A DNA stretch of 57,090 bases from an uncultured Bacteroidales bacterium (GTDB lineage Bacteria; Bacteroidota; Bacteroidia; Bacteroidales; UBA932): contig CALVDG010000016.1 of NCBI GenBank assembly GCA_944326255.1, positions 1-57,090 on the forward strand, written 5' to 3'. Position 1 is the first letter of the stretch. The number at the start of each line of letters is the position of its first letter. The notes under the pieces were generated by a model, which saw only the letters and a program-made list of their open reading frames with translations, made no database searches and was not told the DNA's origin. Made by a program: the position numbers and the translations under genes. Below are positions 33,150 to 41,567 of the stretch, piece after piece.

Positions 33150-36142
33150 AATGTCAGGTTGAACAGCAGTTCGAAATGGTTTCTGGACTGGCCTTCGTTC
33201 GGCCCGGTGCGGGCATATCTGACTCCTGCGCTTATGGGGAAACTGAGCTGTATGATGTTGAAGTCCAGGAGTACGTCGGCCCCGTATGAGAAGTAATCCT
33301 TCAGACTCTGTCCCCGGTTCAGCTCCATGGCGTAATCGGCGAATGGTATCAGCTGCAGCCGCTTGACGTAGAGGAAAGTGCCTAAGCTGAAGTCGCCGAG
33401 ATAAATGGGGATGGCGTAATCCGCCGTAAGATTGAGATAGGTGTCGGCGTAGCTGTACATGTTATAGCCTCTCGGCAAAGCCGCTATGGAGGAGGTCAGA
33501 TATCTGTCCTGTCTCATCTGCATCTGGGCCGAGAAACTGAGCTTGAGCCCCTGCTGGCGGGTGATGCCGGGGAGGTAGACGTATCCGCCGGCGTGTATCA
33601 GATCCCTGAAATATCTGCCGCTGCCCGGTGAGGTCACTCCGCGCAATGTTATGCCGAAGCCCCATCTGGGATAGATCTGCGACTTGGCCGTGGGGATGAC
33701 CTGACCGTAGGAGATACCGTACTGGAGCTGGTGTCTCATGGTGGTATAGTCTCCGCCGACGGGCATGATCCTGTTCTCGGAAAGGCTGCACGAGTAAGCG
33801 AAATACCGGTCGTTGTTGAATCCCCATGAGACAAATGGAGTCAGGCTGCGGTACCAGCCCCTGCTGTTGAACCTGAGCGGCCAGTACAGCATCGCACTGG
33901 CGGACAGGAGGGGAGTGTTGCGGTTCTCGTACATATACTGCCCTCCGAAAGTCATGTCATAGACGGTGGTCATGGCATTGCGCTCATTGACATCGAACCG
34001 GGCTTCCAGTGCCAGGTTCCCTACGAGCCTGGTGTCTATGGAAAAATGGCCTGAGTGAAAGTATTTCCCGGTGTAGAAGTCCTTTACGTAGCCGTAGCCC
34101 AGGGAAGTGATGACAGAGCCGAGGGTGTTCTGGGAAAGTATGGTGGCTCCGAGAGAGGCGACTTGAGAGAATCTCTCGAACGAGAAGGTCATGATGCGGT
34201 CCACGTCCACATATACCGGGAACCACGAGTGTATCCTGAATGCATGGAGCAGCTTGTTGTAGCGGCGGGAGGGATATTCCTGCGGATTGAGTATGCCGGA
34301 GTCTGCCGGAGACTTGCCGGTCGGAGTGTTCTCCAGTCTCTTTTCGCTCTGGGCTGAGAGCAGCTCCGCCAGCGGCCATCTATAGGGCTTGCTGAAGTTG
34401 GCCGCAGTGTCGCACAGCTGTGCGTAGGCCGCCTTGACCGGACGGTATCCGTCGGGGCCGTATTCGCAGTAGTACAGTGTCTTCCCGGAGGGATCGAAAT
34501 ACGGGAAATCGGCTCCGTATCCGGAACTGGTCATCTTCAGGAGGGAATCTGTTCCGAGGTCGTATCTGTAGATGTTGAGGACTCCGTCCAGGTCGCTGGA
34601 GAAGTACAGATGGTCTTTGTATGCTTTCAGACCCGATATGCTCTGGTGCTGAGGAGCCACTGTCCCACTCCATTTTCCCGACTGAGGATCCAGCCTGAAT
34701 ATGCCGATGCCGTCCTCCATGATGACCGAGCAGTAGAGGATGCCGCCTACGAAGACGGACTCTCTTATCTGGCCTTTCCCGGGGGCCTCGGTACGGCTCA
34801 GCGGCTCGCCGGTCTCTGACGACAGCAGTGTCAGATAGGAACTGCCGGTGACCGGGTACTCCGCGACGGCCAGGGTGTCACCTGTGGTCGATGGTGCCGG
34901 ATTGAAATATTTGGCCCTGCGCTGGAGCGACCTGGTCCGGCCTGTGAGGATGTCGAAGCTCATGATGACCGAGAAGTCTTCTATGCCGGCCGCATTGTTG
35001 GTGATGCTCTCGGACCAGTAGATGCGGTTATTGCCGTCGTATGTCGGACGGGAGGCCGTGGAGTTGAAGAATCTCAGGAAATGCTCCTTGCCTGAGGAGT
35101 CTATCATGACCAGTTTGCGTGCGGTCTCCATGCCCTCTTTCAGGAGCAGGACGGATCCGTAGTACGGTGATGCCGGGTCGGATATGTAGATGGGGTTGGA
35201 GAAGTCGGTGTAGAGCCTTTCCTTTTTGGACGCCAGCCCGGTGTATCCGGTGAAAGGGCCTCTGGACAGATAGTCGTTGCGCCACATCTCGCTCAGTACC
35301 TTCTGAGACCTTCGGAAATATTCCGCCTTGCCGGTCCCTGTCACGTATTTCACTGGGTCAATGAGCTTTCCTATGTTGTACCAGCCTCGGACAGGTGTGG
35401 ACAGATACTGTCCGATCAGGTCGGTTACTCCGGATTCGTACCGGATATAGCTTTCCAGCAGATATCCGAACACATATTCGTCCGGGGTGTGGTATCTGGA
35501 AGAGCCGAAGAGCATCCTGTCCCAGGAACGGAAGTCCCGGTTGATGTACATCGCTCTCATGTATCTGGTGAAGTCGGCGTTTCTGCCCCGTCCTCCGCGC
35601 GTCAGTTCGGTCTCCGCCACCACTGCGTCGCCTTCCAGGACGTGTCCGCTTATGAAAAGTCCGAGTCCCAGGCCTGTAATCTGCTCTCCGAACGGATAGT
35701 AGAATACATTGTATATCCCTTTTGTGAAATGCTCCACCTGACCGACGTGCCTGGACTCGTGGGTGATGAGATGAGGTATCCATGAGTCGGGGTTGCTCCC
35801 GTAAGGGTCGGGAGACGAGAACAGGTCCATGCGTTTCGGGGCCCATGTCACGACTCCGTTGCTAAGGGTAGTGTAGGGATGCAGTACTGCCGGTATGGGC
35901 TTGGGATTGATATTCAGCTCGGACATTACTGCCGGCCGCATCTTTTCAAGTGTGTACAGGTAGAGTCTGGCCAGGGAGTCCGTCTCCTCGGGATAGATGA
36001 TGCTGTAGTGCTCAGAGGAGATCTGTCTCCAGCGGGCCCGGAAAGGGTCGTTGCCCAAGGTGTAGTACTGGCAGAGCGCGGTCTGGGACGAGAGCACTGA
36101 CAGGAACAGTAAGGACAAAAAAAACCGGGCTTTGTTCAACAT
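33146..36142 (-). CDS. Large secreted protein: metallopeptidase-like, beta-propeller and outer-membrane barrel
   Basis: A 998-residue protein; ATG 36142 starts the signal peptide (RFFLSLLFLSVLSSQTALC). Residues 128-132 are HESRH, a gluzincin HExxH zinc motif, with a downstream acidic segment EGDAVVAETELT that could supply the third ligand. The middle (about 310-600) shows PD40/TolB-like propeller strands (YGADFPYFDPSGKTLYYCEY). The last 350 residues are barrel-like and end in FELLFNLTF. The layout suggests a surface-exposed peptidase anchored by its own barrel, but some related proteins may be inactive. It has no partner genes in the vicinity. Confidence 0.72.
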   Translation of the reverse strand: MLNKARFFLSLLFLSVLSSQTALCQYYTLGNDPFRARWRQISSEHYSIIYPEETDSLARLYLYTLEKMRPAVMSELNINPKPIPAVLHPYTTLSNGVVTWAPKRMDLFSSPDPYGSNPDSWIPHLITHESRHVGQVEHFTKGIYNVFYYPFGEQITGLGLGLFISGHVLEGDAVVAETELTRGGRGRNADFTRYMRAMYINRDFRSWDRMLFGSSRYHTPDEYVFGYLLESYIRYESGVTDLIGQYLSTPVRGWYNIGKLIDPVKYVTGTGKAEYFRRSQKVLSEMWRNDYLSRGPFTGYTGLASKKERLYTDFSNPIYISDPASPYYGSVLLLKEGMETARKLVMIDSSGKEHFLRFFNSTASRPTYDGNNRIYWSESITNNAAGIEDFSVIMSFDILTGRTRSLQRRAKYFNPAPSTTGDTLAVAEYPVTGSSYLTLLSSETGEPLSRTEAPGKGQIRESVFVGGILYCSVIMEDGIGIFRLDPQSGKWSGTVAPQHQSISGLKAYKDHLYFSSDLDGVLNIYRYDLGTDSLLKMTSSGYGADFPYFDPSGKTLYYCEYGPDGYRPVKAAYAQLCDTAANFSKPYRWPLAELLSAQSEKRLENTPTGKSPADSGILNPQEYPSRRYNKLLHAFRIHSWFPVYVDVDRIMTFSFERFSQVASLGATILSQNTLGSVITSLGYGYVKDFYTGKYFHSGHFSIDTRLVGNLALEARFDVNERNAMTTVYDMTFGGQYMYENRNTPLLSASAMLYWPLRFNSRGWYRSLTPFVSWGFNNDRYFAYSCSLSENRIMPVGGDYTTMRHQLQYGISYGQVIPTAKSQIYPRWGFGITLRGVTSPGSGRYFRDLIHAGGYVYLPGITRQQGLKLSFSAQMQMRQDRYLTSSIAALPRGYNMYSYADTYLNLTADYAIPIYLGDFSLGTFLYVKRLQLIPFADYAMELNRGQSLKDYFSYGADVLLDFNIIQLSFPISAGVRYARTGPNEGQSRNHFELLFNLTF

Positions 36143-36146
36143 GGCG

Positions 36147-36164
36147 CAAAGATAACTATATTTG
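36147..36164. promoter_or_regulatory. Back-to-back divergent -7 elements
   Basis: The minus-strand TATCTTTG (36147-36154) lies 4 nt before the ATG at 36142, implying a leaderless mRNA. The plus-strand TATATTTG (36157-36164) serves the Na/Pi cotransporter starting at 36182. They are two bases apart. Confidence 0.55.
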
Positions 36165-36181
36165 CACAAATAAGCTGTTAA

Positions 36182-37873
36182 ATGAGTACTGTATTTCAGA
36201 TCCTGACACTGCTCGGAGCACTGGGCATGTTCCTGTACGGAATGACCCTGATGAGCGAGGGGCTTCAGAAAGTCGCCGGCAGCCGTCTCCGCTCCATCCT
36301 TTCGGCCATGACGGCCAATTCGTTCACCCGTATCCTGACAGGTACTTTGATTACGGCCATCATTCAGTCTTCTAGTGCGACGACAGTGATGATCGTCAGC
36401 TTCGTCAATGCAGGCCTTCTGAGCCTGACCCAGGCTGTGGGAGTCATAATGGGAGCCAATATCGGTACGACCGTCACCTCGTGGCTCATCTCCCTGCTGG
36501 GTTTCACCGCGGACATATCCACCCTTTCCATACCCCTGATAGGCATAGGCTTTGCTTTCATGATGTTCAAGTCGCAGAAGCGCAAGAACATCGGAGAGAT
36601 GATCATCGGTTTCGCCATGCTCTTCCTCGGACTGAGTTTTCTCAAAGACTCTGTGCCGGACCTGAGCACCAATCCCGAGGCTATCGCATTTATCCAGAGA
36701 TGGACTGACTGGGGATTCTTCTCAGTCCTGATATTCGTGCTGGTAGGTACGGTGATGACTATCGTCCTGCAGTCTTCCAGCGCGACCGTCGCATTGACCC
36801 TGGTCATGGCCAGTCAGGGATGGATTCCGTTCGAGATGGCCGCAGCGATGGTGCTCGGCGAGAACATAGGTACCACCATCACCGCCAACATAGCGGCCTC
36901 TGTCGGCAACATCTCCGCGAAACGGGCGGCATTGGCCCATACGGTGTTCAACGTTTTCGGAGTCATCTGGGTGCTGGCACTGTACAAGCCGTTCCTGTGG
37001 CTGGTGTCCAAGATCGTCGTAGGCCTGGGCGGCGAGGATCCCTTTGTATCGTCCGCGTCCCTGCTCTACGCCATATCCACCGTGCATACTCTGTTCAACC
37101 TGCTCAATACCTGTATCCTCGTGTGGTTTACTCCGCAGATTGTCAAGTTCGTCACCTGGGTGCTCAAGGGGCACAAGGACGAGGAGGAGGTCTTCCGTCT
37201 CCGTTATATTCAGGGCGGTATGATGAGCACGGCCGAGCTTTCCCTGGAGCAGGCCGAGCAGGAGGTCGTGCATTTCTCCGAGATAGTCAAGAAGCAGTAC
37301 AGATATGCCCGGCAGGCCGTCAACGAGGCGGATGACGAGAACCGTTTTGACGAGTTGTTCAAGAAGCTCGAGCATTACGAGCAGATAACCGACCGGATTG
37401 AGTTCGAGATCGCCAAGTATCTCAGCAATATACAGGAGAGCGACCTGAGCCAGGAGGGTACCAATAAGCTTCAGGCCATGTACAAGATCATCAGCGAGCT
37501 GGAGAGCATGGGGGATTCCGGGTTCAATGTAGGCCGTATCCTGCAGCGCAAGAATCTGCACAGCCAGAAGTTCGATGAGGCTACGGTCAGGAAGCTCAAC
37601 CACATGCTCGATCTGGTGGATGTGGCCATCGACAGCATGATAGCCAACCTCAAGGAGGGATTCCACCACGTGATCAACATCTCCAATGCGCAGGACGCCG
37701 AGCATGACATCAACGAGTACCGTGACAATCTGAAGGAGGAACATCTGCGCAATATCGAGTCCGAGGAGAGCAGCTATCTCCGTGGAGTCTACTACATGGA
37801 CCTTGTATCTGAGTGCGAGAGGGTCGGTGACTTCATCATCAATGTCTCCGAGGCTCTCGTGGAGCTTAATTGA
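36182..37873 (+). CDS. Na/Pi cotransporter family protein with PhoU domain
   Basis: A 563-residue membrane protein. The two NptA/PhoU-type repeats are visible as GTLITAIIQSSSATTVMIV (residues 57-75) and VLQSSSATVALTLVMA (about 197-212); the QSSSAT signature is diagnostic. GANIGTTVT and GENIGTTIT follow. About nine TMs span residues 1-320 and a PhoU-like helical domain spans about 340-560. Members transport or exchange phosphate with sodium. It is the second phosphate transporter with a PhoU-like tail in this window. Confidence 0.94.
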   Translation: MSTVFQILTLLGALGMFLYGMTLMSEGLQKVAGSRLRSILSAMTANSFTRILTGTLITAIIQSSSATTVMIVSFVNAGLLSLTQAVGVIMGANIGTTVTSWLISLLGFTADISTLSIPLIGIGFAFMMFKSQKRKNIGEMIIGFAMLFLGLSFLKDSVPDLSTNPEAIAFIQRWTDWGFFSVLIFVLVGTVMTIVLQSSSATVALTLVMASQGWIPFEMAAAMVLGENIGTTITANIAASVGNISAKRAALAHTVFNVFGVIWVLALYKPFLWLVSKIVVGLGGEDPFVSSASLLYAISTVHTLFNLLNTCILVWFTPQIVKFVTWVLKGHKDEEEVFRLRYIQGGMMSTAELSLEQAEQEVVHFSEIVKKQYRYARQAVNEADDENRFDELFKKLEHYEQITDRIEFEIAKYLSNIQESDLSQEGTNKLQAMYKIISELESMGDSGFNVGRILQRKNLHSQKFDEATVRKLNHMLDLVDVAIDSMIANLKEGFHHVINISNAQDAEHDINEYRDNLKEEHLRNIESEESSYLRGVYYMDLVSECERVGDFIINVSEALVELN

Positions 37874-37883
37874 TTGCAATATC

Positions 37884-38348
37884 ATGATACGGCGTTACAT
37901 CAACTCTGTCCTGAATATAGTCGCTGCGGTGGCGGTGCTTACAGCCTTCGCGCCCATGCTGTCATGGTCGCGGCTGGAGGGAGTGCCGGTGCCGAACCAC
38001 TTTGATATCCACGGAGTTGTGGACAGAGTCGGAGACAGGAACATCCTGCTGGTTGTCGCCCTTGTAGGACTTGGAGTCTACATACTGACGCTTCTGGCCC
38101 AGATATTCCCCAATATCGTCAACCTTCCCGTCCCTGCCCGGAAAGCTGGAATTGCAAATGATGCCAAGCGGGATCTGGCCGCGCAGCTGGGCCTGCTGCT
38201 GTCCCTGCTGTTCTCTTTCTGCACCAACTCTACGCTCTCGGTGGCTGCAGGTAAGACGCAGACGCTGAATATGTGGTTCATCTGGGGGATGATAGCACTG
38301 GTTCTTGTTTGTATCGGTGCCGCCCTCTTCCGCATATACCGCCGATAA
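37884..38348 (+). CDS. DUF1648-like membrane protein
   Basis: A 154-residue protein with about four hydrophobic segments (VLNIVAAVAVLTAFAPML, ILLVVALVGLGVYILTLL, LLLSLLFSFCTN, WFIWGMIALVLVCIGAALF). The first loop has VPVPNHFDIHGVVDRVGDR, the DUF1648/SdpI-like pattern in which the motif PxHF/W..G..D recurs. ATG 37884 is chosen because an upstream in-frame start would overlap the Na/Pi gene by 90 bp. It starts 10 bp after that gene and is probably in the same operon. Function unknown. Confidence 0.8.
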   Translation: MIRRYINSVLNIVAAVAVLTAFAPMLSWSRLEGVPVPNHFDIHGVVDRVGDRNILLVVALVGLGVYILTLLAQIFPNIVNLPVPARKAGIANDAKRDLAAQLGLLLSLLFSFCTNSTLSVAAGKTQTLNMWFIWGMIALVLVCIGAALFRIYRR

Positions 38349-38358
38349 CAAAAAATCA

Positions 38359-38366
38359 CTACCTTT
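38359..38366 (+). promoter_or_regulatory. -7 promoter element of tyrS
   Basis: TACCTTTG, 39 bp before the tyrS ATG. Confidence 0.6.
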
Positions 38367-38405
38367 GCGTGGATTTACCACAGCAAAGCAGTTATTTCTC
38401 ATACG

Positions 38406-39695
38406 ATGAAGAATTTTATCGAAGACCTCAAATGGAGAGGCATGATCCAGGACATCATGCCGGGGACAGAAGAATTGTTGAACAAGGAACAGTGTACGGC
38501 ATACGTGGGCATAGATCCGACGGCCGATTCACTTCATATAGGGCATCTGGTCAGCGTTATGATGCTCAAGCATTTTCAGGATGCGGGACACCGGCCTGTG
38601 TCGCTCATCGGCGGAGCCACCGGCATGATCGGCGACCCCTCGATGAAGTCCCAGGAGCGCAACCTGCTCGACGAGGCAACCCTGCGTCACAACCAGGAGT
38701 GCATCAAGGCCCAGCTTTCCAAGTTCATCGATTTTGAGAGCAAGGCTCCCAACGCCGCCATACTGGTCAACAACTACGACTGGATGAAGGACTATAAGTT
38801 CCTGGATTTCTCCCGCGATATCGGCAAGCTCATCACCGTCAACTATATGATGGCCAAGGATTCGGTCAAGAAGAGACTCAGCGGAGAGGGACGCGAGGGC
38901 ATGTCCTTCACGGAGTTCACCTACCAGCTTCTTCAGGGCTACGACTTCCTGTATCTCTATCAGCACTATGGCTGCAGGCTCCAGATGGGCGGCAGCGACC
39001 AGTGGGGCAACATCACCACCGGTACCGAGCTCATCCGCCGCAAGCTGGGCGGAGAGGCATACGGACTGACCTGGCCCCTGATGACCAAGTCCGACGGCGG
39101 CAAGTTCGGCAAGACCGAGAAGGGCAATATCTGGCTCTCCCCTGAATACACCACTCCTTACGCTTTCTACCAGTTCTGGCTCAACGTCAGCGACGAGGAC
39201 GCCGCCAGATACATCAAGATATTCACCACCCTCAGCCGCGAGGAGATTGAGGCCGCCGTGGCTGAGCACGCCAAGGCACCCCACCTGCGCGAGCTCCAGA
39301 AGCTGCTCGCACGCGAGATCACCGTCATGGTACACGGGCAGGACGAGTACCGCAAGGCTGTGGATGCCTCGCAGATTCTTTTCGGTAAGTCTACTTCGGA
39401 GACTCTTCGCTCGCTGGATGAAAGGACATTCCTGTCGGTCTTCGACGGTGTGCCCCAGTACAGTCTGAGCAAGGATGTGCTGCCTCAGAACGTCATAGAC
39501 CTGCTGGCAGTGACCACCGACGTATTCCCCTCCAAGGGCGAGTGCCGCAAGATGATTCAGGGCGGCGGTCTGTCGCTCAACAAGGACCGCTGCGACTCGG
39601 CCGACCGTACAGTCAGCGCGGAGGACCTGATCGACGGCAAGTACATCCTCGCCCAGAAAGGCAAGAAAAACTATTATATTCTCAAATTCGAATAG
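38406..39695 (+). CDS. tyrS: Tyrosine-tRNA ligase
   Basis: A 429-residue class I synthetase. The HIGH-type motif is SLHIGHL near residue 43, the tyrosine-binding region includes [17 protein letters not shown], and the KMSKS-type motif reads KFGKTEKG, as in the TyrRS type I family. The C-terminal S4-like RNA-binding domain ends with [11 protein letters not shown]. It charges tRNA-Tyr in the cytosol. rbfA follows after 12 bp. Confidence 0.97.
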   Translation: MKNFIEDLKWRGMIQDIMPGTEELLNKEQCTAYVGIDPTADSLHIGHLVSVMMLKHFQDAGHRPVSLIGGATGMIGDPSMKSQERNLLDEATLRHNQECIKAQLSKFIDFESKAPNAAILVNNYDWMKDYKFLDFSRDIGKLITVNYMMAKDSVKKRLSGEGREGMSFTEFTYQLLQGYDFLYLYQHYGCRLQMGGSDQWGNITTGTELIRRKLGGEAYGLTWPLMTKSDGGKFGKTEKGNIWLSPEYTTPYAFYQFWLNVSDEDAARYIKIFTTLSREEIEAAVAEHAKAPHLRELQKLLAREITVMVHGQDEYRKAVDASQILFGKSTSETLRSLDERTFLSVFDGVPQYSLSKDVLPQNVIDLLAVTTDVFPSKGECRKMIQGGGLSLNKDRCDSADRTVSAEDLIDGKYILAQKGKKNYYILKFE

Positions 39696-39707
39696 GAGGC
39701 CGCAGAT

Positions 39708-40052
39708 ATGGAAGGAGAAAGTACCAGACAGCTCAAGGTGGCCAGGGAGATTCAGAGACATCTGGCCGAGATTATCCGCTCCAAAGGCATGGCGGCCTTT
39801 GACGGTGCCCTCGTGTCCGTAAGCGGAGTATCCATCAGTCCTGATCTGGCAGTGGCCAAGGTCTATGTCAGCATTTTCCCCTCGGCCAAGCAGGGGAAGG
39901 TATTCGGGATGATTCAGGACTCGGTCAGGGCCTTGCGCGGAGAACTGGGCCGGCAGATGGCCAAGCAGCTGCGCATAGTGCCCGAGCTGGTCTTCTATCT
40001 GGATGACTCGCTGGATTACGTGGAGCACATAGACGAGCTTCTCGCCAAGTAG
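39708..40052 (+). CDS. rbfA: 30S ribosome-binding factor A
   Basis: A 114-residue single-domain KH-like protein. The conserved segments STRQLKVAREIQRHLAEII, VSVSGVSISPDLAVAKVYVS and LRIVPELVFYLDDSLDYVEH are in order, with a normal length. It helps mature the 17S rRNA 5' end and is cold-responsive. In Bacteroidota rbfA commonly precedes an FtsX-type ABC permease, as here (73 bp). Confidence 0.96.
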   Translation: MEGESTRQLKVAREIQRHLAEIIRSKGMAAFDGALVSVSGVSISPDLAVAKVYVSIFPSAKQGKVFGMIQDSVRALRGELGRQMAKQLRIVPELVFYLDDSLDYVEHIDELLAK

Positions 40053-40125
40053 CGGGTCCCGCAGCCATACTTTAGTCCATCCCGGCTGTCGCAGACCAAG
40101 CATCACACTCAGTCAGAAAGCCATT

Positions 40126-41337
40126 ATGCATCTGTCATACTTCATTGCCAGACGTTACCTCTTCGCCAAGAAGTCGCACAATGTCATCAACATCATCTCG
40201 CTTATAAGCGCGATAGGCATTGCGGTGGGCAGTTGCGCACTGATCATAGTCCTCTCTATCTACAACGGCTTCGAGGAGGTGGTGCGGAGCATGTATGACA
40301 GAGCCATGCCCGATATCGCCGTGACCTCCGCTTCGTCCAAGTATTTTCGCACCGATACCCCGGCCTTCGATGCCGTCCGCTCGATGCCGTCCGTGGCTCT
40401 TTATTCAGAAAGCATCGAGGAGACCGTGTTTCTGACCTATGACCGCGAAGAGGGTACGGCAGTGCTGAAGGGGGTGGAGCAGGCCTACACCGAGGATCCT
40501 GAACTGCAGTCCTGCATCGTGGACGGAGAGTTCACCCTCATGCACGGAGAGGTGGCCCAGGCTGTGACCGGCAGGGGCCTGGCCGTAGAGATGGGCATAA
40601 GACCGCGTTTCCTGGATCCGATAGAAGTGTACTTTCCGGCCAGGGACAGGGAGATATCCCTTGTCAATCCCGCCGCGTCGCTCAACAAGGAGACGTTTTA
40701 TCCCATAGGGATGTTCTTCTCGGGCGGAGAGAGTTATGCCAATACGCTTTTCGTGCCGATAGAGCGGGCCAGGAGACTAGTAGGGGTGTCCGACAACGAG
40801 GCGGGTGTCGTGGAGCTGCGTCTTGTGCCGGGGGCGGATGTCCAGGACGCGGTACGTCAGGTCCGGGAGACTCTCGGCCCGGGGTATTCGGTCAAGGACA
40901 AGTATATGCAGAACGAGACCGTCTACCGTATGATGCGTATCGAGAAGGCCGTCATCTTCATGATACTGCTCTTTATCATCATAGTGGTCTCATGCAATGT
41001 CTTCGGCTCCCTGACCATGCTCATCATCGAGAAGCGGGACGATATCGCCACGCTTCAGTATCTGGGCGCCAGGCCAGGGCTTATCCGCCGTATCTTCTTT
41101 GACGAGGGCTGGATGATAGTGCTTTTGGGTGCCGTCGTCGGTATGCTGGCCGGTATTGCTCTCTGCCTGATACAGTATCATGTGGGTGTCATCCGTATGC
41201 CCGGCAATTTCGTAGTGGAGTATTATCCCGTCGTCATCAAGCCTCTGGACATCCTGATTACCCTTGCCGGCATCGCCCTCATCGGCCTGTTCATCACTGC
41301 CCTCCCCACACGCCGCACCCTCTCCCGCATCCTCTGA
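40126..41337 (+). CDS. FtsX/LolE-type ABC transporter permease
   Basis: A 403-residue inner-membrane permease. TM1 is at residues 20-45 (FIARRYLFAKKSHN leads into ISLISAIGIAVGSCALIIVL), followed by a periplasmic MacB_PCD domain (about 50-255) and three TMs at about 270-400 (VIFMILLFIIIVVSCNVFG; VLLGAVVGMLAGIALCLI; ILITLAGIALIGLFITALP). It resembles LolC/LolE lipoprotein-release permeases. No ATPase subunit is adjacent, so LolD must be encoded elsewhere. Ends before a pyrimidine-rich spacer. Confidence 0.92.
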   Translation: MHLSYFIARRYLFAKKSHNVINIISLISAIGIAVGSCALIIVLSIYNGFEEVVRSMYDRAMPDIAVTSASSKYFRTDTPAFDAVRSMPSVALYSESIEETVFLTYDREEGTAVLKGVEQAYTEDPELQSCIVDGEFTLMHGEVAQAVTGRGLAVEMGIRPRFLDPIEVYFPARDREISLVNPAASLNKETFYPIGMFFSGGESYANTLFVPIERARRLVGVSDNEAGVVELRLVPGADVQDAVRQVRETLGPGYSVKDKYMQNETVYRMMRIEKAVIFMILLFIIIVVSCNVFGSLTMLIIEKRDDIATLQYLGARPGLIRRIFFDEGWMIVLLGAVVGMLAGIALCLIQYHVGVIRMPGNFVVEYYPVVIKPLDILITLAGIALIGLFITALPTRRTLSRIL

Positions 41338-41567
41338 CCTTTCATTTTTACACTGATTTTCCGCTTACCGCACTATCCTTCTTCCTCCGGTCTTCTTTGC
41401 CGCTTTCATCCGCACTTCACCGTTACGTTCTTTCCTGCACCTCGTCTCCTTCGCCGGTCTTCCTTACGTCTCTTCCTGCACCTTACATTCTTTTCCTTCC
41501 GGAAAGTGCCTTTAAATCGCGGTAAAATGGTTCACTTTCCTTATATTAGTGGCCAAAATGTGTGAAT
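41338..41567. other. Pyrimidine-rich spacer with degenerate direct repeat
   Basis: About 170 bp (41338-41510) are strongly C/T-biased on the plus strand. Two 22-nt units, at 41421-41442 and 41462-41483, both ending TTCCTGCACCT, are identical at 18 of 22 positions and 41 bp apart. No gene is seen; the promoter of the following hexosaminidase should lie in the last 60 bp, which are more A/T-rich. Confidence 0.5.

Noticed and set aside
38529..40106. 525-codon open frame on the minus strand
   Set aside because: Opposite tyrS and rbfA, both of which have complete family motifs.
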